A stretch of DNA of 64,000 nucleotides. It comes from an uncultured Clostridium sp. Its GTDB lineage: Bacteria > Bacillota > Clostridia > TANB77 > CAG-465. The notes beneath the pieces are model-generated. The model worked only from the letters and a program-made list of their open reading frames with translations, was not told the DNA's origin and searched no databases. The stretch lies in the NCBI GenBank assembly GCA_947361355.1, contig CANAIR010000006.1, positions 1 through 64,000 on the forward strand. The letters are read 5' to 3'. The position numbers were made by a program, and so were the translations under genes. This document shows, piece after piece, positions 7,769 to 18,011 of the stretch (its first letter is position 1; every line of letters begins with the position of its first letter).

Positions 7769-9529
7769 CTAATCTACAAATACTGCTTTTATTCTTCTTA
7801 CACCACTTGATACCGCTTCTTCTTTTTTTATCTTTATATGTTTTAATTTGCCTGTGTTTTCAACATGTGGTCCACCACAAATTTCTTTTGAAAAATCACC
7901 TATTGTATATACTTTTACTCTTTCTCCATATTTACTATCAAAAACACCTTTTGCTCCGTAATTTCTAGCATCTTCAATTGGCATTTCTTCACATGTTACC
8001 ACCAATTTTTTATCAATTTGCTCATTTACCATATTTTCAACTTTATCTAATATATCTCTTGTAACTTTTTCTGGATTAGAAAAATCAAATCTAATTCTTT
8101 CAGCAGTTATATTAGAACCTTTTTGCATTACATGGTTTCCCAATATCCTTTGTAAAGATTCAAGTAGTAAATGGGTTGCTGTATGATACGCAGTAGTAAT
8201 TTCACTATGATCTGCAAGACCTCCCTTAAAAGTGCCTGCAGCATCTTGACGTGATTTTTCTTGATGTTGCTCAAAACATTTTTTAAATCCTTCCATATCA
8301 ACTTTAAAATCATTTTCATATGCAAGCTCTTTTGTAACTTCTGGTGGAAATCCAAATGTGTCATACAATCTAAATAAATTTTTGCCATCTATAATATCGA
8401 TATTTTCCATTTTTAATTTATTGGTTATCTTTACAAATTCTTTTTCACCCTTTTCAAGTGTGTTCATAAATCTATTCTTCTCTTTTTTTATTTGAGAAAC
8501 TATAAGTTCTCTATTTTTTTCAAGTTCAGGATACATATTTGATAAGCTATCAACTAAAGTATTACATACTTCAACCATATTATCAGTATCAAATTCGATT
8601 TTTCTCATATGACGTATTACTCTACGAATTAATCTTCTTAATATATAACCTTGCCCTATATTACTTGGTACTACAAAATCACATATAAGCATTGATGCTG
8701 CTCTCATATGATCTGCTATTATTCTTAAAGATTCCTCATTAGGTTTTTTAGAAAGTTCTTTTACTTTTTCAATTATAGGTAAAAATAATTCTGTTTCAAA
8801 AACATCTTTTTTGCCTTGTAACAAAAATGTTATTCTTTCAAGCCCCATTCCTGTATCAACATTTTTTTGTGTTAAATTTTCAAAACTACCATCTTCTTTT
8901 TTGTTATATTCCATAAATACATTATTCCAAATTTCAATGTATTTTCCACAATCACACGATGGATTACAATTATCACTACAAGGCTTAACACCTGTATCAT
9001 AAAATATCTCTGTATCTGGACCACATGGACCTGTTTGACCTGCTGGTCCCCACCAATTATCTTCTTTTCCAAAAAAGTATATTCTATCTTTTGTTATTCC
9101 ACATTCTTCCCAAATTCTAGCTGCTTCTTCATCCCTTGGAGCATCTTTGTCTCCACCAAAACAAGTTACAGATATTTTTTCAGATGGAATATTAAAAACT
9201 TTTGTTAATAATTCATAACTATATCTAATTGAATCTTGTTTAAAATAATCACCTAACGACCAGTTTCCAAGCATTTCAAAAAATGTTAAATGCCTATTAT
9301 CACCTACTTCATCTATGTCATTTGTCCTAACACATTTTTGATAATCTGTAATCCTTGTACCACTTGGATGTTTTTGACCTGTTAAGTATGGAACTAGTGG
9401 CTGCATACCAGCAGTAGTAAATAAAACTGTTGGATCGTTCTCAGGTATTAATGGAGCACCAGAAATAATTGAATGTCCTTTATTTTTAAAAAATTCTATA
9501 TATTTATTTCTAATTTCTATTGCTTTCAT
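7769..9529 (-). CDS. alaS: alanyl-tRNA synthetase, short form without the C-terminal C-Ala/DHHA1 domain
   Basis: Charges tRNA-Ala with alanine. The 586 residues contain the class II catalytic core (motif 1 around PLIPENDPTVLFTTAGMQP, motif 2 with NRHLTFFEMLGNWS, motif 3 with GLERI), the helical tRNA-recognition region, and the SAD editing domain with its zinc-type ligands HTATH and CGGPH. Translation stops right after the editing domain (KKEEAVSSGVRRIKAV), so the roughly 250-300-residue C-Ala domain of ordinary 870-residue enzymes is absent. The stop is followed at once by the next gene, so this is not a local frameshift. A monomeric enzyme is likely. Confidence 0.95.
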   Translation of the reverse strand: MKAIEIRNKYIEFFKNKGHSIISGAPLIPENDPTVLFTTAGMQPLVPYLTGQKHPSGTRITDYQKCVRTNDIDEVGDNRHLTFFEMLGNWSLGDYFKQDSIRYSYELLTKVFNIPSEKISVTCFGGDKDAPRDEEAARIWEECGITKDRIYFFGKEDNWWGPAGQTGPCGPDTEIFYDTGVKPCSDNCNPSCDCGKYIEIWNNVFMEYNKKEDGSFENLTQKNVDTGMGLERITFLLQGKKDVFETELFLPIIEKVKELSKKPNEESLRIIADHMRAASMLICDFVVPSNIGQGYILRRLIRRVIRHMRKIEFDTDNMVEVCNTLVDSLSNMYPELEKNRELIVSQIKKEKNRFMNTLEKGEKEFVKITNKLKMENIDIIDGKNLFRLYDTFGFPPEVTKELAYENDFKVDMEGFKKCFEQHQEKSRQDAAGTFKGGLADHSEITTAYHTATHLLLESLQRILGNHVMQKGSNITAERIRFDFSNPEKVTRDILDKVENMVNEQIDKKLVVTCEEMPIEDARNYGAKGVFDSKYGERVKVYTIGDFSKEICGGPHVENTGKLKHIKIKKEEAVSSGVRRIKAVFVD

Positions 9530-9654
9530 ATTTTTCCTTCTTTCTTCAATCTATCTGCATAAATTATATCAAAAAACTATACAAGAGTCAATTAATAAAA
9601 TAAGGAATTTCTTAATATTTCTAAATAAATTTGCTGACAAAATTTTACAAAAAT

Positions 9655-9695
9655 AAAAAACCAGAAAACTCAAAAAAGAGATATCTGGTTTTTAT
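9655..9695 (-). terminator. terminator of the gene at 9749
   Basis: AAAAACCAGA and TCTGGTTTTT arms around an A/T loop with a T-run on the minus strand. Confidence 0.75.
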
Positions 9696-9748
9696 ATGAA
9701 CAAAATATATTACTATGACATTTTTTTTAATTCAGTAAATACTAATTT

Positions 9749-10600
9749 TTAAAAAAAATCTTTCCACTGAAAATAGCATCCTGGAATTTCTGGAAAATTA
9801 TCAGACTCATTTAATTTTTCATAAAATTCTTTAACTTCACTAATTATTTTTGAATCATATACAACATTTTCCAAATCTGGTTGTTTTTCTGTTACATTAA
9901 ATTTTGGTGAATAAACGTCAACTTCATAAACTAAAGCCGGACAACCATCTTTTCCTAAATACCTTTCATCATATCCTTTAACACGTGTATATAACTCATT
10001 TCCCATAAGTATAAGAACTTCTCTTTCCTCTGGTTTTAAATAATCTTTGCCAAGCTTTTCCATATCTAATGCAACTGAACCATAATGAAATTTATAACAA
10101 CAAATTGCTAAACCATTTTTGTTACCATATCCAAGATTCATAATTTCATCAATTGTAAGTTTTGTTGTTGATGTAAGTGCTTCTATCACACTTTCTCCCT
10201 CTGAAACTTCACTTTGACGGCATGCCCTAACAGTTTGAGATGTAACAACTTCTTTGCTACCACTTGCAAAACAATACAAATGTGTAAATAAATGAATCAT
10301 TTTTTTTACACCTAATGGTGTTAACAATTCTGGTATCTGCTTTTTTCCTTCATTAAAGCGGTCAACTTCTGATGTACTTCCACCCATAATCGTATTAAGT
10401 GTTACATAAGCCTTATTTGCCTCTACAACACTTTTATCAAAATCTTTTAATTCAAAGTATTTCCCATCAGGAACACCCATATAATACTTAGCTGCCGAAA
10501 TCATCTCCTGAGATACCACGTTTCCTGCTTTACGTAAAGCATTTCCACCAGCATTTGTTATTAAAAATTTCATTAAATGCTCCTTCGAAAATTTGCTCAT
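9749..10600 (-). CDS. possible ADP-ribosyltransferase-fold protein
   Basis: A 283-residue soluble protein with AGGAGG before its ATG. No family is certain. Its middle has the order of landmarks seen in R-S-E-type ADP-ribosyltransferases: arginines in a VRACRQ segment (about residue 125), an STS-like ALTSTTK (about 145), and an E-x-E-like PEEREVLILMGNEL (about 200), spaced as in that fold. No secretion signal, toxin translocation region or antitoxin partner is seen, so it may act inside the cell. It stands alone, with its own terminator and a palindromic upstream site that suggests repressor control. Confidence 0.55.
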   Translation of the reverse strand: MSKFSKEHLMKFLITNAGGNALRKAGNVVSQEMISAAKYYMGVPDGKYFELKDFDKSVVEANKAYVTLNTIMGGSTSEVDRFNEGKKQIPELLTPLGVKKMIHLFTHLYCFASGSKEVVTSQTVRACRQSEVSEGESVIEALTSTTKLTIDEIMNLGYGNKNGLAICCYKFHYGSVALDMEKLGKDYLKPEEREVLILMGNELYTRVKGYDERYLGKDGCPALVYEVDVYSPKFNVTEKQPDLENVVYDSKIISEVKEFYEKLNESDNFPEIPGCYFQWKDFF

Positions 10601-10625
10601 TATTTTCCTCCTTAATAATTTTACT

Positions 10626-10664
10626 CATTACTAATAAGTAATATTTTTGCTAGTCAATTGACTA
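10626..10664 (-). promoter_or_regulatory. palindromic operator candidates before the gene at 9749
   Basis: Two inverted repeats lie 26-64 bases before the start codon: ATTACT-AATA-AGTAAT and the perfect palindrome TAGTCAATTGACTA. The second contains a TTGACT that could be a -35 box on the minus strand, so a bound dimeric repressor would block transcription (inference). Confidence 0.45.
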
Positions 10665-10860
10665 ATAATTGCCTCTTATTTTTATGTATAACCTCCTTTT
10701 GCATTTGAGACAATGTTTTAATACAATTTTAAAGTTAACAACAATTGTAATTTTACCATATTTATGTAAATTTGTCAAACTAAAACTTTAGTTAAAAGTA
10801 TTACACACTGCTTAATATATATAATTTTTCATAATTATTTTATCATAACTTAAATTTTAC

Positions 10861-10889
10861 TTGACATATTTAATAAATTAATGTATCAT
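10861..10889 (+). promoter_or_regulatory. sigma-A-type promoter
   Basis: TTGACA, a 17-base spacer and TATCAT, 60 bases before the start at 10949. The preceding 200 bases (10665-10860) hold no gene that I can see. Confidence 0.65.
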
Positions 10890-10948
10890 AATAGTGCATT
10901 AGTTACATAAAACTTAAATAATTTTAAGAAAAAATGGAGGACTTAATT

Positions 10949-11998
10949 ATGGACTTACAATTTTTAGGAACGGGATCTGCTTTTCAAACTAAACTATATA
11001 ACACCTCTGCTTTCTTTGTAGAAGGTGAAAAACTATTTTTAATTGATTGTGGTGAAACTGTTATGGCACAGCTTGAAAACCTACGTTTGTTAAATTATGT
11101 AAAAGAAATTTATGCAGTATTTACACACACACATTCAGATCACATTGCTGGAATTGGACATTTAGTAACAGTTTGTAACACCTTACTTGGAAAAAAATTA
11201 AATATAATTGTCCCATCAATTAATAGATTTAAATTACATGAAAAAATAAAAGAAATTTTGAATATATTTTATATACCTTCAAATTACTATACTTTTATAG
11301 ATGAAAACGATATGTATAATATTTTTGATACTTTTAGCTCTATTTCTTTTATACCAACAGAACATTCACCAGAATTAAGTGGTAACTGTTTTTCTATTCT
11401 TTTTGATACAAAAAAAGGAATTATATTTTATTCAGGAGACTCAAAAAATACTACAAATATTGAAAAAGTATTAAAGTATAATTTTGATAAAATATATGTA
11501 GATGTTACTCTTACTATTAAAAATGTACATTTAGATTTAAATTTATTAGAAAGTATTGTTCCAATAGAAAAAAGGAAAAAAATCTTTTGTGTGCATTTTG
11601 ACTCTGATGAGTGTATTAACGAAGCAAGAAAAATGGGATTTAATATTGCAACTTCTGTTGCATGCGATATATCCAATCTTCCATTTTGCTTTAAATACGC
11701 TTTTACAAATGAAAAAAATTTAGTACTAAGCAATTTTGGAGAACTTGCTTTTAATCAAATCATGCAAAAAAAACAAGATATTATTCATAACTCAAATAAA
11801 ATATATCTAAATTTAGAAAACACAAAATATGAAAATATTGCAAGTTTAGGAAGCTTTATTTTATATTTGTATTTTGTATTAAAAAAGAAGTTATATGTAT
11901 GTATAAATAATCAACATACAAAATATAACGTATTGCGGTTAATAAATATTTATGGTGTACCTGATGATAGTGTTATATTTTTATATAACAAACTTTAA
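10949..11998 (+). CDS. metallo-beta-lactamase-fold hydrolase, RNase Z/phosphodiesterase-like, with a C-terminal extension
   Basis: The start is set at the ATG eight bases after GGAGG; the frame also opens at 10934, but that codon overlaps the site. The protein has about 349 residues. The N-terminal 250 form an MBL fold, with FLGTGSAFQ at the start, the metal motif HTHSDH near residue 58, a HSPELSGN segment, SGDSK and a late histidine in VHFDSDE. This layout is like RNase Z or cyclic-nucleotide phosphodiesterases. The last 90 residues (KIYLNLENTKYENIASLGSF and onwards) are an extra alpha/beta module I do not recognise. Single-gene unit with promoter and terminator. Confidence 0.8.
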   Translation: MDLQFLGTGSAFQTKLYNTSAFFVEGEKLFLIDCGETVMAQLENLRLLNYVKEIYAVFTHTHSDHIAGIGHLVTVCNTLLGKKLNIIVPSINRFKLHEKIKEILNIFYIPSNYYTFIDENDMYNIFDTFSSISFIPTEHSPELSGNCFSILFDTKKGIIFYSGDSKNTTNIEKVLKYNFDKIYVDVTLTIKNVHLDLNLLESIVPIEKRKKIFCVHFDSDECINEARKMGFNIATSVACDISNLPFCFKYAFTNEKNLVLSNFGELAFNQIMQKKQDIIHNSNKIYLNLENTKYENIASLGSFILYLYFVLKKKLYVCINNQHTKYNVLRLINIYGVPDDSVIFLYNKL

Positions 11999-12004
11999 AT
12001 TATA

Positions 12005-12063
12005 AAATAAGAGATAAATTTTGAAGCGTACCTAAGTAATTCACTTCAAAATTTATCTCTTAA
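12005..12063. terminator. bidirectional terminator
   Basis: A long hairpin with arms AAGAGATAAATTTTGAAG and its complement, between converging genes. Confidence 0.9.
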
Positions 12064-12081
12064 ACTTTTAACTTAATTACA

Positions 12082-12891
12082 TTAATTGTCTTGTAAATAC
12101 ATAACTATTCCAGCTGCTATTGAAACATTTAAAGATTCTGCCTTACCACTAAATTTTATCTTAACTAATTCATCACAAATATTTTCAATCTCTTTACTAA
12201 TTCCATTTGCTTCATTACCAAGTACAAATATACTTTTTACAGTAAAATCTAACTCATTTATATATTTGTTTGTTTTTAAACTAGTTCCAATTATTCTATA
12301 ATCGAGCTTTTTTAATATATCTAAATCTTCTGTTTTTAAATAAACTATGTTTTGTCTTAAAATAGAACCCATCGTAGAACGTACAACTTTTGGTGAATAA
12401 ACATCTGCTGTTCCTTGAGTACACAAAATAGTATTTATACCAAAAGCATCTGCTGTTCTAACTATAGTTCCAACGTTTCCCAAATCTTGTACCTTATCCA
12501 AAAGTAAAATATTTTTTTTACCATCTGATAAATCATTAAGCTCCAATGCTTTTTTTAAATTTACTTCTTTTATTTTTATTACTGCAAGTACGCCTTGTGG
12601 AGTTCTTGTATCAACAATACTTTCAAAAATTTCTCTTTTTATATTATATTTTGGTATATTTTTTATAGAACTTAGTTTATTAATGCACTGTTTTCCACCA
12701 TTAATATTATTAAGTATTTCAGTAGATAAAGCGATAAACATAATGTCTATCGCTCTATTACTACTTAAAACTTCATCTACAACTTTTATTCCCTCTAAAT
12801 AAAAACACATATATTTTTGTCTAAATTTTTTCTCATTTAAACTTTTAATAAATTTGACCTTTTCATTAGATTTACTAGTTATAATTTCCAT
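12082..12891 (-). CDS. TrmH/SpoU-family RNA 2'-O-methyltransferase
   Basis: SAM-dependent methyltransferase of the SPOUT class that methylates ribose in rRNA or tRNA. The start is the ATG with AGGTGA five bases upstream. About 269 residues: an N-terminal RNA-binding domain (about 1-100, FYLEG and VDTRTPQGV) and the SPOUT knot with LLLDKVQDLGNVGTIVRTADAFG, VVRSTMGSILR and FVLGNEANGIS, ending with KFSGKAESLNVSIAAGI. Substrate cannot be told from sequence, though the RlmB/TrmH-like layout suggests 23S rRNA. Third gene after mfd and prsA. Confidence 0.9.
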   Translation of the reverse strand: MEIITSKSNEKVKFIKSLNEKKFRQKYMCFYLEGIKVVDEVLSSNRAIDIMFIALSTEILNNINGGKQCINKLSSIKNIPKYNIKREIFESIVDTRTPQGVLAVIKIKEVNLKKALELNDLSDGKKNILLLDKVQDLGNVGTIVRTADAFGINTILCTQGTADVYSPKVVRSTMGSILRQNIVYLKTEDLDILKKLDYRIIGTSLKTNKYINELDFTVKSIFVLGNEANGISKEIENICDELVKIKFSGKAESLNVSIAAGIVMYLQDN

Positions 12892-12913
12892 CTTAATCAC
12901 CTATTTTATTACT

Positions 12914-14221
12914 TTATTGTTGCGCATTATTTTCTGTGCTTTCAGAAGTTTCATCACTAGTTGATTGGTTTAATTCATTATTATTTTCTGTATTTGTTTG
13001 ATCTGTTGTAGAGTCACTAGATGTATTATTTTCATCTTCTACTTTTTTACCAGTTATTTTTTCTACTAACTTATTTAGTGCCTCTTTATTAACTTCCAAA
13101 TGTCTTTCTTCAGCTAAAGAATTTATTTTACTATCTACATATTCTTCTCTTTCAGATTCATTTTTAGCTCTACCATTTTCAACTTTTGAATCAAGTTTTA
13201 TAATATGAAAACCAGCCTCTGTTTCAACTAATGTAGCATATATTTCACCATCTTTTAAAGTTTTAGCTGCAGCTTCATATTGTTCCATTGTATTTCCATC
13301 TGCATATAATGTATATTTTCCACCATCTTCTTTAGTTCCTGCATCCTCTGATAACTCTTTGGCAACTGTTGCAAAATCCTCACCATTTTTAACTCTATCA
13401 AGTGCTGCTTGTGCTTGTTGTTTTTTCTTTTCTTTTTCTTCATCACTTAAAGCTTTGTTATTACTATCAGTTGTTTTAAATAGTATATGTGATGTATTAT
13501 ATTGATTTAAATCAAGTTCTGTATTTTCACCATTAGTTGTCTTAATATAATTTATAACATCTTCATCACTTGCTTCACTAGCCAATTTTTTCATATAAGT
13601 AGATATTAAATAGTCATTCATGTATAGTTTTCTCATTCTACTGATATCAATACCTTGATTAGTAAATGTTTCTAATTGTTCTTTATTATTAAATATTTCT
13701 TCTACTTTTTGCTTATCTTCATCAGATACTACTATACCTTCTTTTTCAGCTAATTCAACTATAATATTATCAAGTGCTGCTTTATTTACAATTTGTTCTG
13801 GAATTATAGAAGCTGGATAACCATAATACTCTAACATTGGAGCAAATGTTTTATAATATACTTCATAATCAGCAGATGTTACTTTTCCACCATCATATGT
13901 TGCAACAGATTCAGAATTTAATTTCCAAAAATAAAAACCAAATATTCCCAACGCAATTACTATAACTGCTAAAACTATTCCAACTATAATTTTTGTATCA
14001 TTATTTGAAGCCTTTTTAACTTTTTTTACTAAAGATTTATCTACCTTAACTTCTTCTTTTTTATTTTCCTTTTGTACTTCTTTTTCCTTTTTTACGATTT
14101 CATTGTTTTTTTCTTTTACTTTAATTTCTTCTTTCTTTTCTACATCATTTTTTACTTCTTCTACAATATTTTCTTTAACTTCTTTTTCTGGATTATTTTT
14201 TTCTTTTTTATTTTTTCCCAT
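12914..14221 (-). CDS. prsA: PrsA/SurA-type parvulin peptidyl-prolyl isomerase, membrane anchored
   Basis: Extracytoplasmic folding factor. The 435 residues begin with a highly charged lysine/glutamate-rich cytoplasmic region (about 1-70), then one transmembrane helix (about 75-98), a SurA_N-like helical region, and a parvulin domain (about 225-360) with the signature HILFKT, AQAALDRVKNGEDFATVAKELSEDAG split around the loop, and ETEAGFHIIKLDS. The tail is a Ser/Thr/Asn/Glu low-complexity stretch. Unlike classic PrsA it lacks a lipobox and uses a transmembrane anchor. Five bases downstream of mfd. Confidence 0.88.
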   Translation of the reverse strand: MGKNKKEKNNPEKEVKENIVEEVKNDVEKKEEIKVKEKNNEIVKKEKEVQKENKKEEVKVDKSLVKKVKKASNNDTKIIVGIVLAVIVIALGIFGFYFWKLNSESVATYDGGKVTSADYEVYYKTFAPMLEYYGYPASIIPEQIVNKAALDNIIVELAEKEGIVVSDEDKQKVEEIFNNKEQLETFTNQGIDISRMRKLYMNDYLISTYMKKLASEASDEDVINYIKTTNGENTELDLNQYNTSHILFKTTDSNNKALSDEEKEKKKQQAQAALDRVKNGEDFATVAKELSEDAGTKEDGGKYTLYADGNTMEQYEAAAKTLKDGEIYATLVETEAGFHIIKLDSKVENGRAKNESEREEYVDSKINSLAEERHLEVNKEALNKLVEKITGKKVEDENNTSSDSTTDQTNTENNNELNQSTSDETSESTENNAQQ

Positions 14222-14225
14222 TTTC

Positions 14226-17200
14226 CTACCCCTTTTCTTCTATCATTTTTAATAATTTTTTTAGTTCTATTTGTACATGTATAAGTATATCATTTGAATC
14301 TATGTTTGTCAATCTATATTTTAAATTACTTGGCTCAAATACTATAAAATCATTTTTTACACTAATTTTGGTAATATTTAATTTTCTTGCAATATTTCTA
14401 ATTTCTACTATTTTTATTAAATTTTCAGTTTCTTTTGGAATATCTCCATATCTATCAAGTAATTCATCTATAACATCCATCATTTCTTCTTCATTTGATA
14501 TTTCAGAAATTTTTTGATACATAGCTATTTTTTGAATTGGATTTGATATATAACTATCACTAATATATGCTGAAACATCCAAATCTATTTTTACATCCTT
14601 TGAAATTTCACTATTTTCATCGAATTCATTTTTTCCTTCCTTTTCACTTTTTATAGCTTTTTCCAAAAGTGCCAAATACATTTCATATCCTACATTTGCC
14701 ATATGTCCATGTTGTTGCTTACCTAATAAATTACCTGCTCCCCTAATTTCTAAGTCACGAAGTGCTATTTTGTGTCCACTTCCAAACTCAGCAAAATCCT
14801 TTATAGCTTTTAATCTCTTTTCAGATACCTCAGAAATCTGTTTATTTTTAGGATATGTAATGTAGGCATATGCAAGTCTATTAGATCTACCTACTCTTCC
14901 TCTTATTTGATAAAGTTGTGCAAGTCCTAATCTATCTGCATTTTCTACTATTAATGTATTGGCATTTGGTATATCTATCCCAGATTCCAAAATTGTAGTA
15001 CAAACTAAAATATCGATATCATGATTCATAAAATCTATCATAACATTTTCTACTTGATGCACATCCATTCTACCATGTGCAATAGCAATTCTTGCTTTTG
15101 GCACTAATCTTCTTACCTTTGCAGCAATTTGTTCTATATCATCTACTCTATTGTTTAAATATATTATTTGTCCGTCTCTAAGCATTTCTTTTTCTATTGC
15201 ATCTTTTACAACGTTTTCATCGTACTCTAACACATATGTATGTACTGGAAGTCTCTCAAGTGGTGGCTCTGTTAATGTAGACATTGATCTTATTCCTATC
15301 ATTGACATATGAAGCGTTCTTGGAATTGGAGTTGCAGTCATAGTAAGTACATCAATATTTTCCTTTAAGACTTTTATAGATTCTTTTGCCTTCACTCCAA
15401 ATCTATGTTCCTCATCTATTATTAGAAAACCTAAATCTTTAAAATATACATCCTTTGATAATAATCTATGTGTCCCAACTATTACATCTATTTTTCCATC
15501 TACTAAATCTTTAAGAATTTTAGTTTGTTGTTTTTTATTTCTAAACCTGCTAAGCATTTCTACTTTAACACCAAATGGCTCCATTCTTTCTTTAAATGTT
15601 TTATACTGTTGAAGCGCAAGCACAGTTGTTGGTACTAAGTAAGCTACTTGTTTAGAATCCATTGTAGCCTTAAACGCAGCTCTTAATGCCACTTCTGTTT
15701 TACCATAACCTACATCTCCACATAATAATCTATCCATAGTAATTTCTTGTTCCATATCTTTTTTTATTTCTGCAACAGATTGCTTTTGATCTTCAGTTAA
15801 TTCAAATTCAAACGATTCCTCAAACTCTTTTTGCCATGGTGTATCTGCAGAAAACATATATCCCTTACTTTTTTCTCTTTTGGCATATAATGTTATAAGC
15901 TCTTTTGCAATCTCTTTTACATGAGCTGCAACTTTACTTCTAGTTTTCAACCAATCTTTAGAATTTAACGAATTAACTTTTGGCTTAGTATCATCATCAC
16001 ATACATATCTAGTAACATTATCTAACTGATTTATTGGAATGTATAAAACACCTTTATTAGCATATTCTAATTTTATATAATCTTTTTTTACACTACTCAC
16101 ATTTATTGTATGAATACCTTGATATATAGCAATGCCATGCTTTTCATGTACTACATAATCACCTAATTTTAAATCTTCAAAACTATTTATGCTTTGACCT
16201 ATTTGTTTTTTAGAAATTGCTTTTTGTTTTTTCTTTTTACTTTGGAAGTTTACTCCACTTACTTTTTCAGAAATTAATAACAAACTTAATTCATTACTTG
16301 AAAATCCTGATGACAATATATCTTTAGTTATATATACATCACCTATATTTAGTTTACTTTGCATATAAATATCTTCAAGATATTTTACTTTAACTTTATT
16401 ATCTATTAAATAATTCTTGACTTGTTCTACTCTTGCGTCAGTTGAAAAAACTAAAAGAACTGTCATATTTTTTGCTTTTTTTACATCTTGTAATAATACA
16501 TCTATTGAATTTCTATAAAAAATTTCCTCTTTAGTATCAAATTCAAATGTATTTTTTTTATCTTTTGTAGCAACTTTTTCTATACTTTCTAAATTAATAC
16601 AATTTCTATTTTCTAATACTTTATTTAATTTTTCAAAAGTTACATATTTATTTGAATATGGTATATATATATAATTTCTCTCAGATAATATTTTTAAAGT
16701 CTCATTATTTTCATAACATAAATTATTAGCTTTTTGACAACATCTATCATATTCATCAAAATAAATATTATAACTATCTAAATAATCTAAAAGATTAGAT
16801 GGACTATCTACTAAAATATCAAAGTATTTATCTATTAAATTTTCATCATTTTTTTGTTTTATTTTTTCAATATCATCTAATACAACATTTTTCAATTCTT
16901 CCTTAATATCATTTCTACTTATTAATTGTTTAAGCTTTTCTATTACTTTATCTCTTTTATCATCTGATATAATTACTTCACTTAAAATTGATATTTCAAC
17001 TTCATTTAAACTATCAACACTTCTTTGAGTCATAACATCAAAAGTTCTTATACTATCAACAGTATCACCAAATAATTCTATTCTATATGGAAATTCACTA
17101 TTTACTGAAAAAATATCAATAATTCCACCACGTACTGCAAATTGTCCTTTTCCCTCAACAGTCTCACTCTTCTCATAACCAAGATTTACTAATTTTTTTG

Positions 17201-17660
17201 TTAGCTCATTTAATTTTATATCTTCATCTTTTTTTATTGTAATTTCTGTACCATCATATGTTGTATATGGAGGCAATTTTACAAGTAATGACTCTATTGT
17301 TGTTACTATAATATTTTTTTCAGTTGAAAGCATTTTTTCTACTGCATACATCCTTTGATTTTGAATTTCTTTACTTTCTGCCTCTGTATCATAATAATTT
17401 AATATTTTAGCAGGATAATATATAATTTCTAATTCACTAAAAAATTTTAAATCTTGAATTATTTTTTTCGCTTCCATTATATTACTACATACAATTAAAG
17501 AACTTTTTTTAGAACGCACTGTAAGTGCATAGACCATACTTGCCTTTGCACTATCTGATAAACCGATTAAATTAATTTTTTGTCTTTCATTTTTTTCTAA
17601 TAAATTTGAAATATTTAACACTTTATCATTATTTAAAATATGTTTTATTACTGGATTCAT
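14226..17660 (-). CDS. mfd: transcription-repair coupling factor
   Basis: ATP-dependent translocase that removes RNA polymerase stalled at DNA damage and recruits UvrA. The 1144 residues have the full Mfd layout: a UvrB-homology region at the N-terminus, the RNA-polymerase-interacting CarD-like domain (about 480-560, LGDYVVHEKHGIAIYQG), the RecG-like motor domains with GDVGYGKTEVALRAA and DEEHRFG, TATPIPRTLHMS, and the C-terminal D7/TRCF domain. Length is normal. It heads the run mfd-prsA-trmH, followed five bases later by prsA. Confidence 0.97.
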   Translation of the reverse strand: MNPVIKHILNNDKVLNISNLLEKNERQKINLIGLSDSAKASMVYALTVRSKKSSLIVCSNIMEAKKIIQDLKFFSELEIIYYPAKILNYYDTEAESKEIQNQRMYAVEKMLSTEKNIIVTTIESLLVKLPPYTTYDGTEITIKKDEDIKLNELTKKLVNLGYEKSETVEGKGQFAVRGGIIDIFSVNSEFPYRIELFGDTVDSIRTFDVMTQRSVDSLNEVEISILSEVIISDDKRDKVIEKLKQLISRNDIKEELKNVVLDDIEKIKQKNDENLIDKYFDILVDSPSNLLDYLDSYNIYFDEYDRCCQKANNLCYENNETLKILSERNYIYIPYSNKYVTFEKLNKVLENRNCINLESIEKVATKDKKNTFEFDTKEEIFYRNSIDVLLQDVKKAKNMTVLLVFSTDARVEQVKNYLIDNKVKVKYLEDIYMQSKLNIGDVYITKDILSSGFSSNELSLLLISEKVSGVNFQSKKKKQKAISKKQIGQSINSFEDLKLGDYVVHEKHGIAIYQGIHTINVSSVKKDYIKLEYANKGVLYIPINQLDNVTRYVCDDDTKPKVNSLNSKDWLKTRSKVAAHVKEIAKELITLYAKREKSKGYMFSADTPWQKEFEESFEFELTEDQKQSVAEIKKDMEQEITMDRLLCGDVGYGKTEVALRAAFKATMDSKQVAYLVPTTVLALQQYKTFKERMEPFGVKVEMLSRFRNKKQQTKILKDLVDGKIDVIVGTHRLLSKDVYFKDLGFLIIDEEHRFGVKAKESIKVLKENIDVLTMTATPIPRTLHMSMIGIRSMSTLTEPPLERLPVHTYVLEYDENVVKDAIEKEMLRDGQIIYLNNRVDDIEQIAAKVRRLVPKARIAIAHGRMDVHQVENVMIDFMNHDIDILVCTTILESGIDIPNANTLIVENADRLGLAQLYQIRGRVGRSNRLAYAYITYPKNKQISEVSEKRLKAIKDFAEFGSGHKIALRDLEIRGAGNLLGKQQHGHMANVGYEMYLALLEKAIKSEKEGKNEFDENSEISKDVKIDLDVSAYISDSYISNPIQKIAMYQKISEISNEEEMMDVIDELLDRYGDIPKETENLIKIVEIRNIARKLNITKISVKNDFIVFEPSNLKYRLTNIDSNDILIHVQIELKKLLKMIEEKG

Positions 17661-17890
17661 CGCTGCCCCTTTTCAAATGTAACTTATATTTATATCATTT
17701 TATATCACAATGTAAACATTAGTTTTATAAATTATACCATCTTCTATATAAAATTTCAAGATAATTATATAATTTTATTGTGTATAAAACGTAAAAAAAT
17801 GTGAAATATTGTTGAAAATAATGATTTTCAAACTTTATTTATAAGAAAACTATATTCACAAACAAAGTTGCATAATACTTTTACATAATA

Positions 17891-17919
17891 TTGACTTATA
17901 CTACAATATATGATATAAT
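17891..17919 (+). promoter_or_regulatory. sigma-A-type promoter
   Basis: TTGACT, a 17-base spacer and TATAAT, about 90 bases before the start at 18012. Confidence 0.7.
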
Positions 17920-18011
17920 TTTTGATGTATTTAATTAAATGTTATACATAATTGTATATAACAAAATATCTTTATACATTATAAAAAATATATAAAGTGA
18001 GGTAAAAAAAT

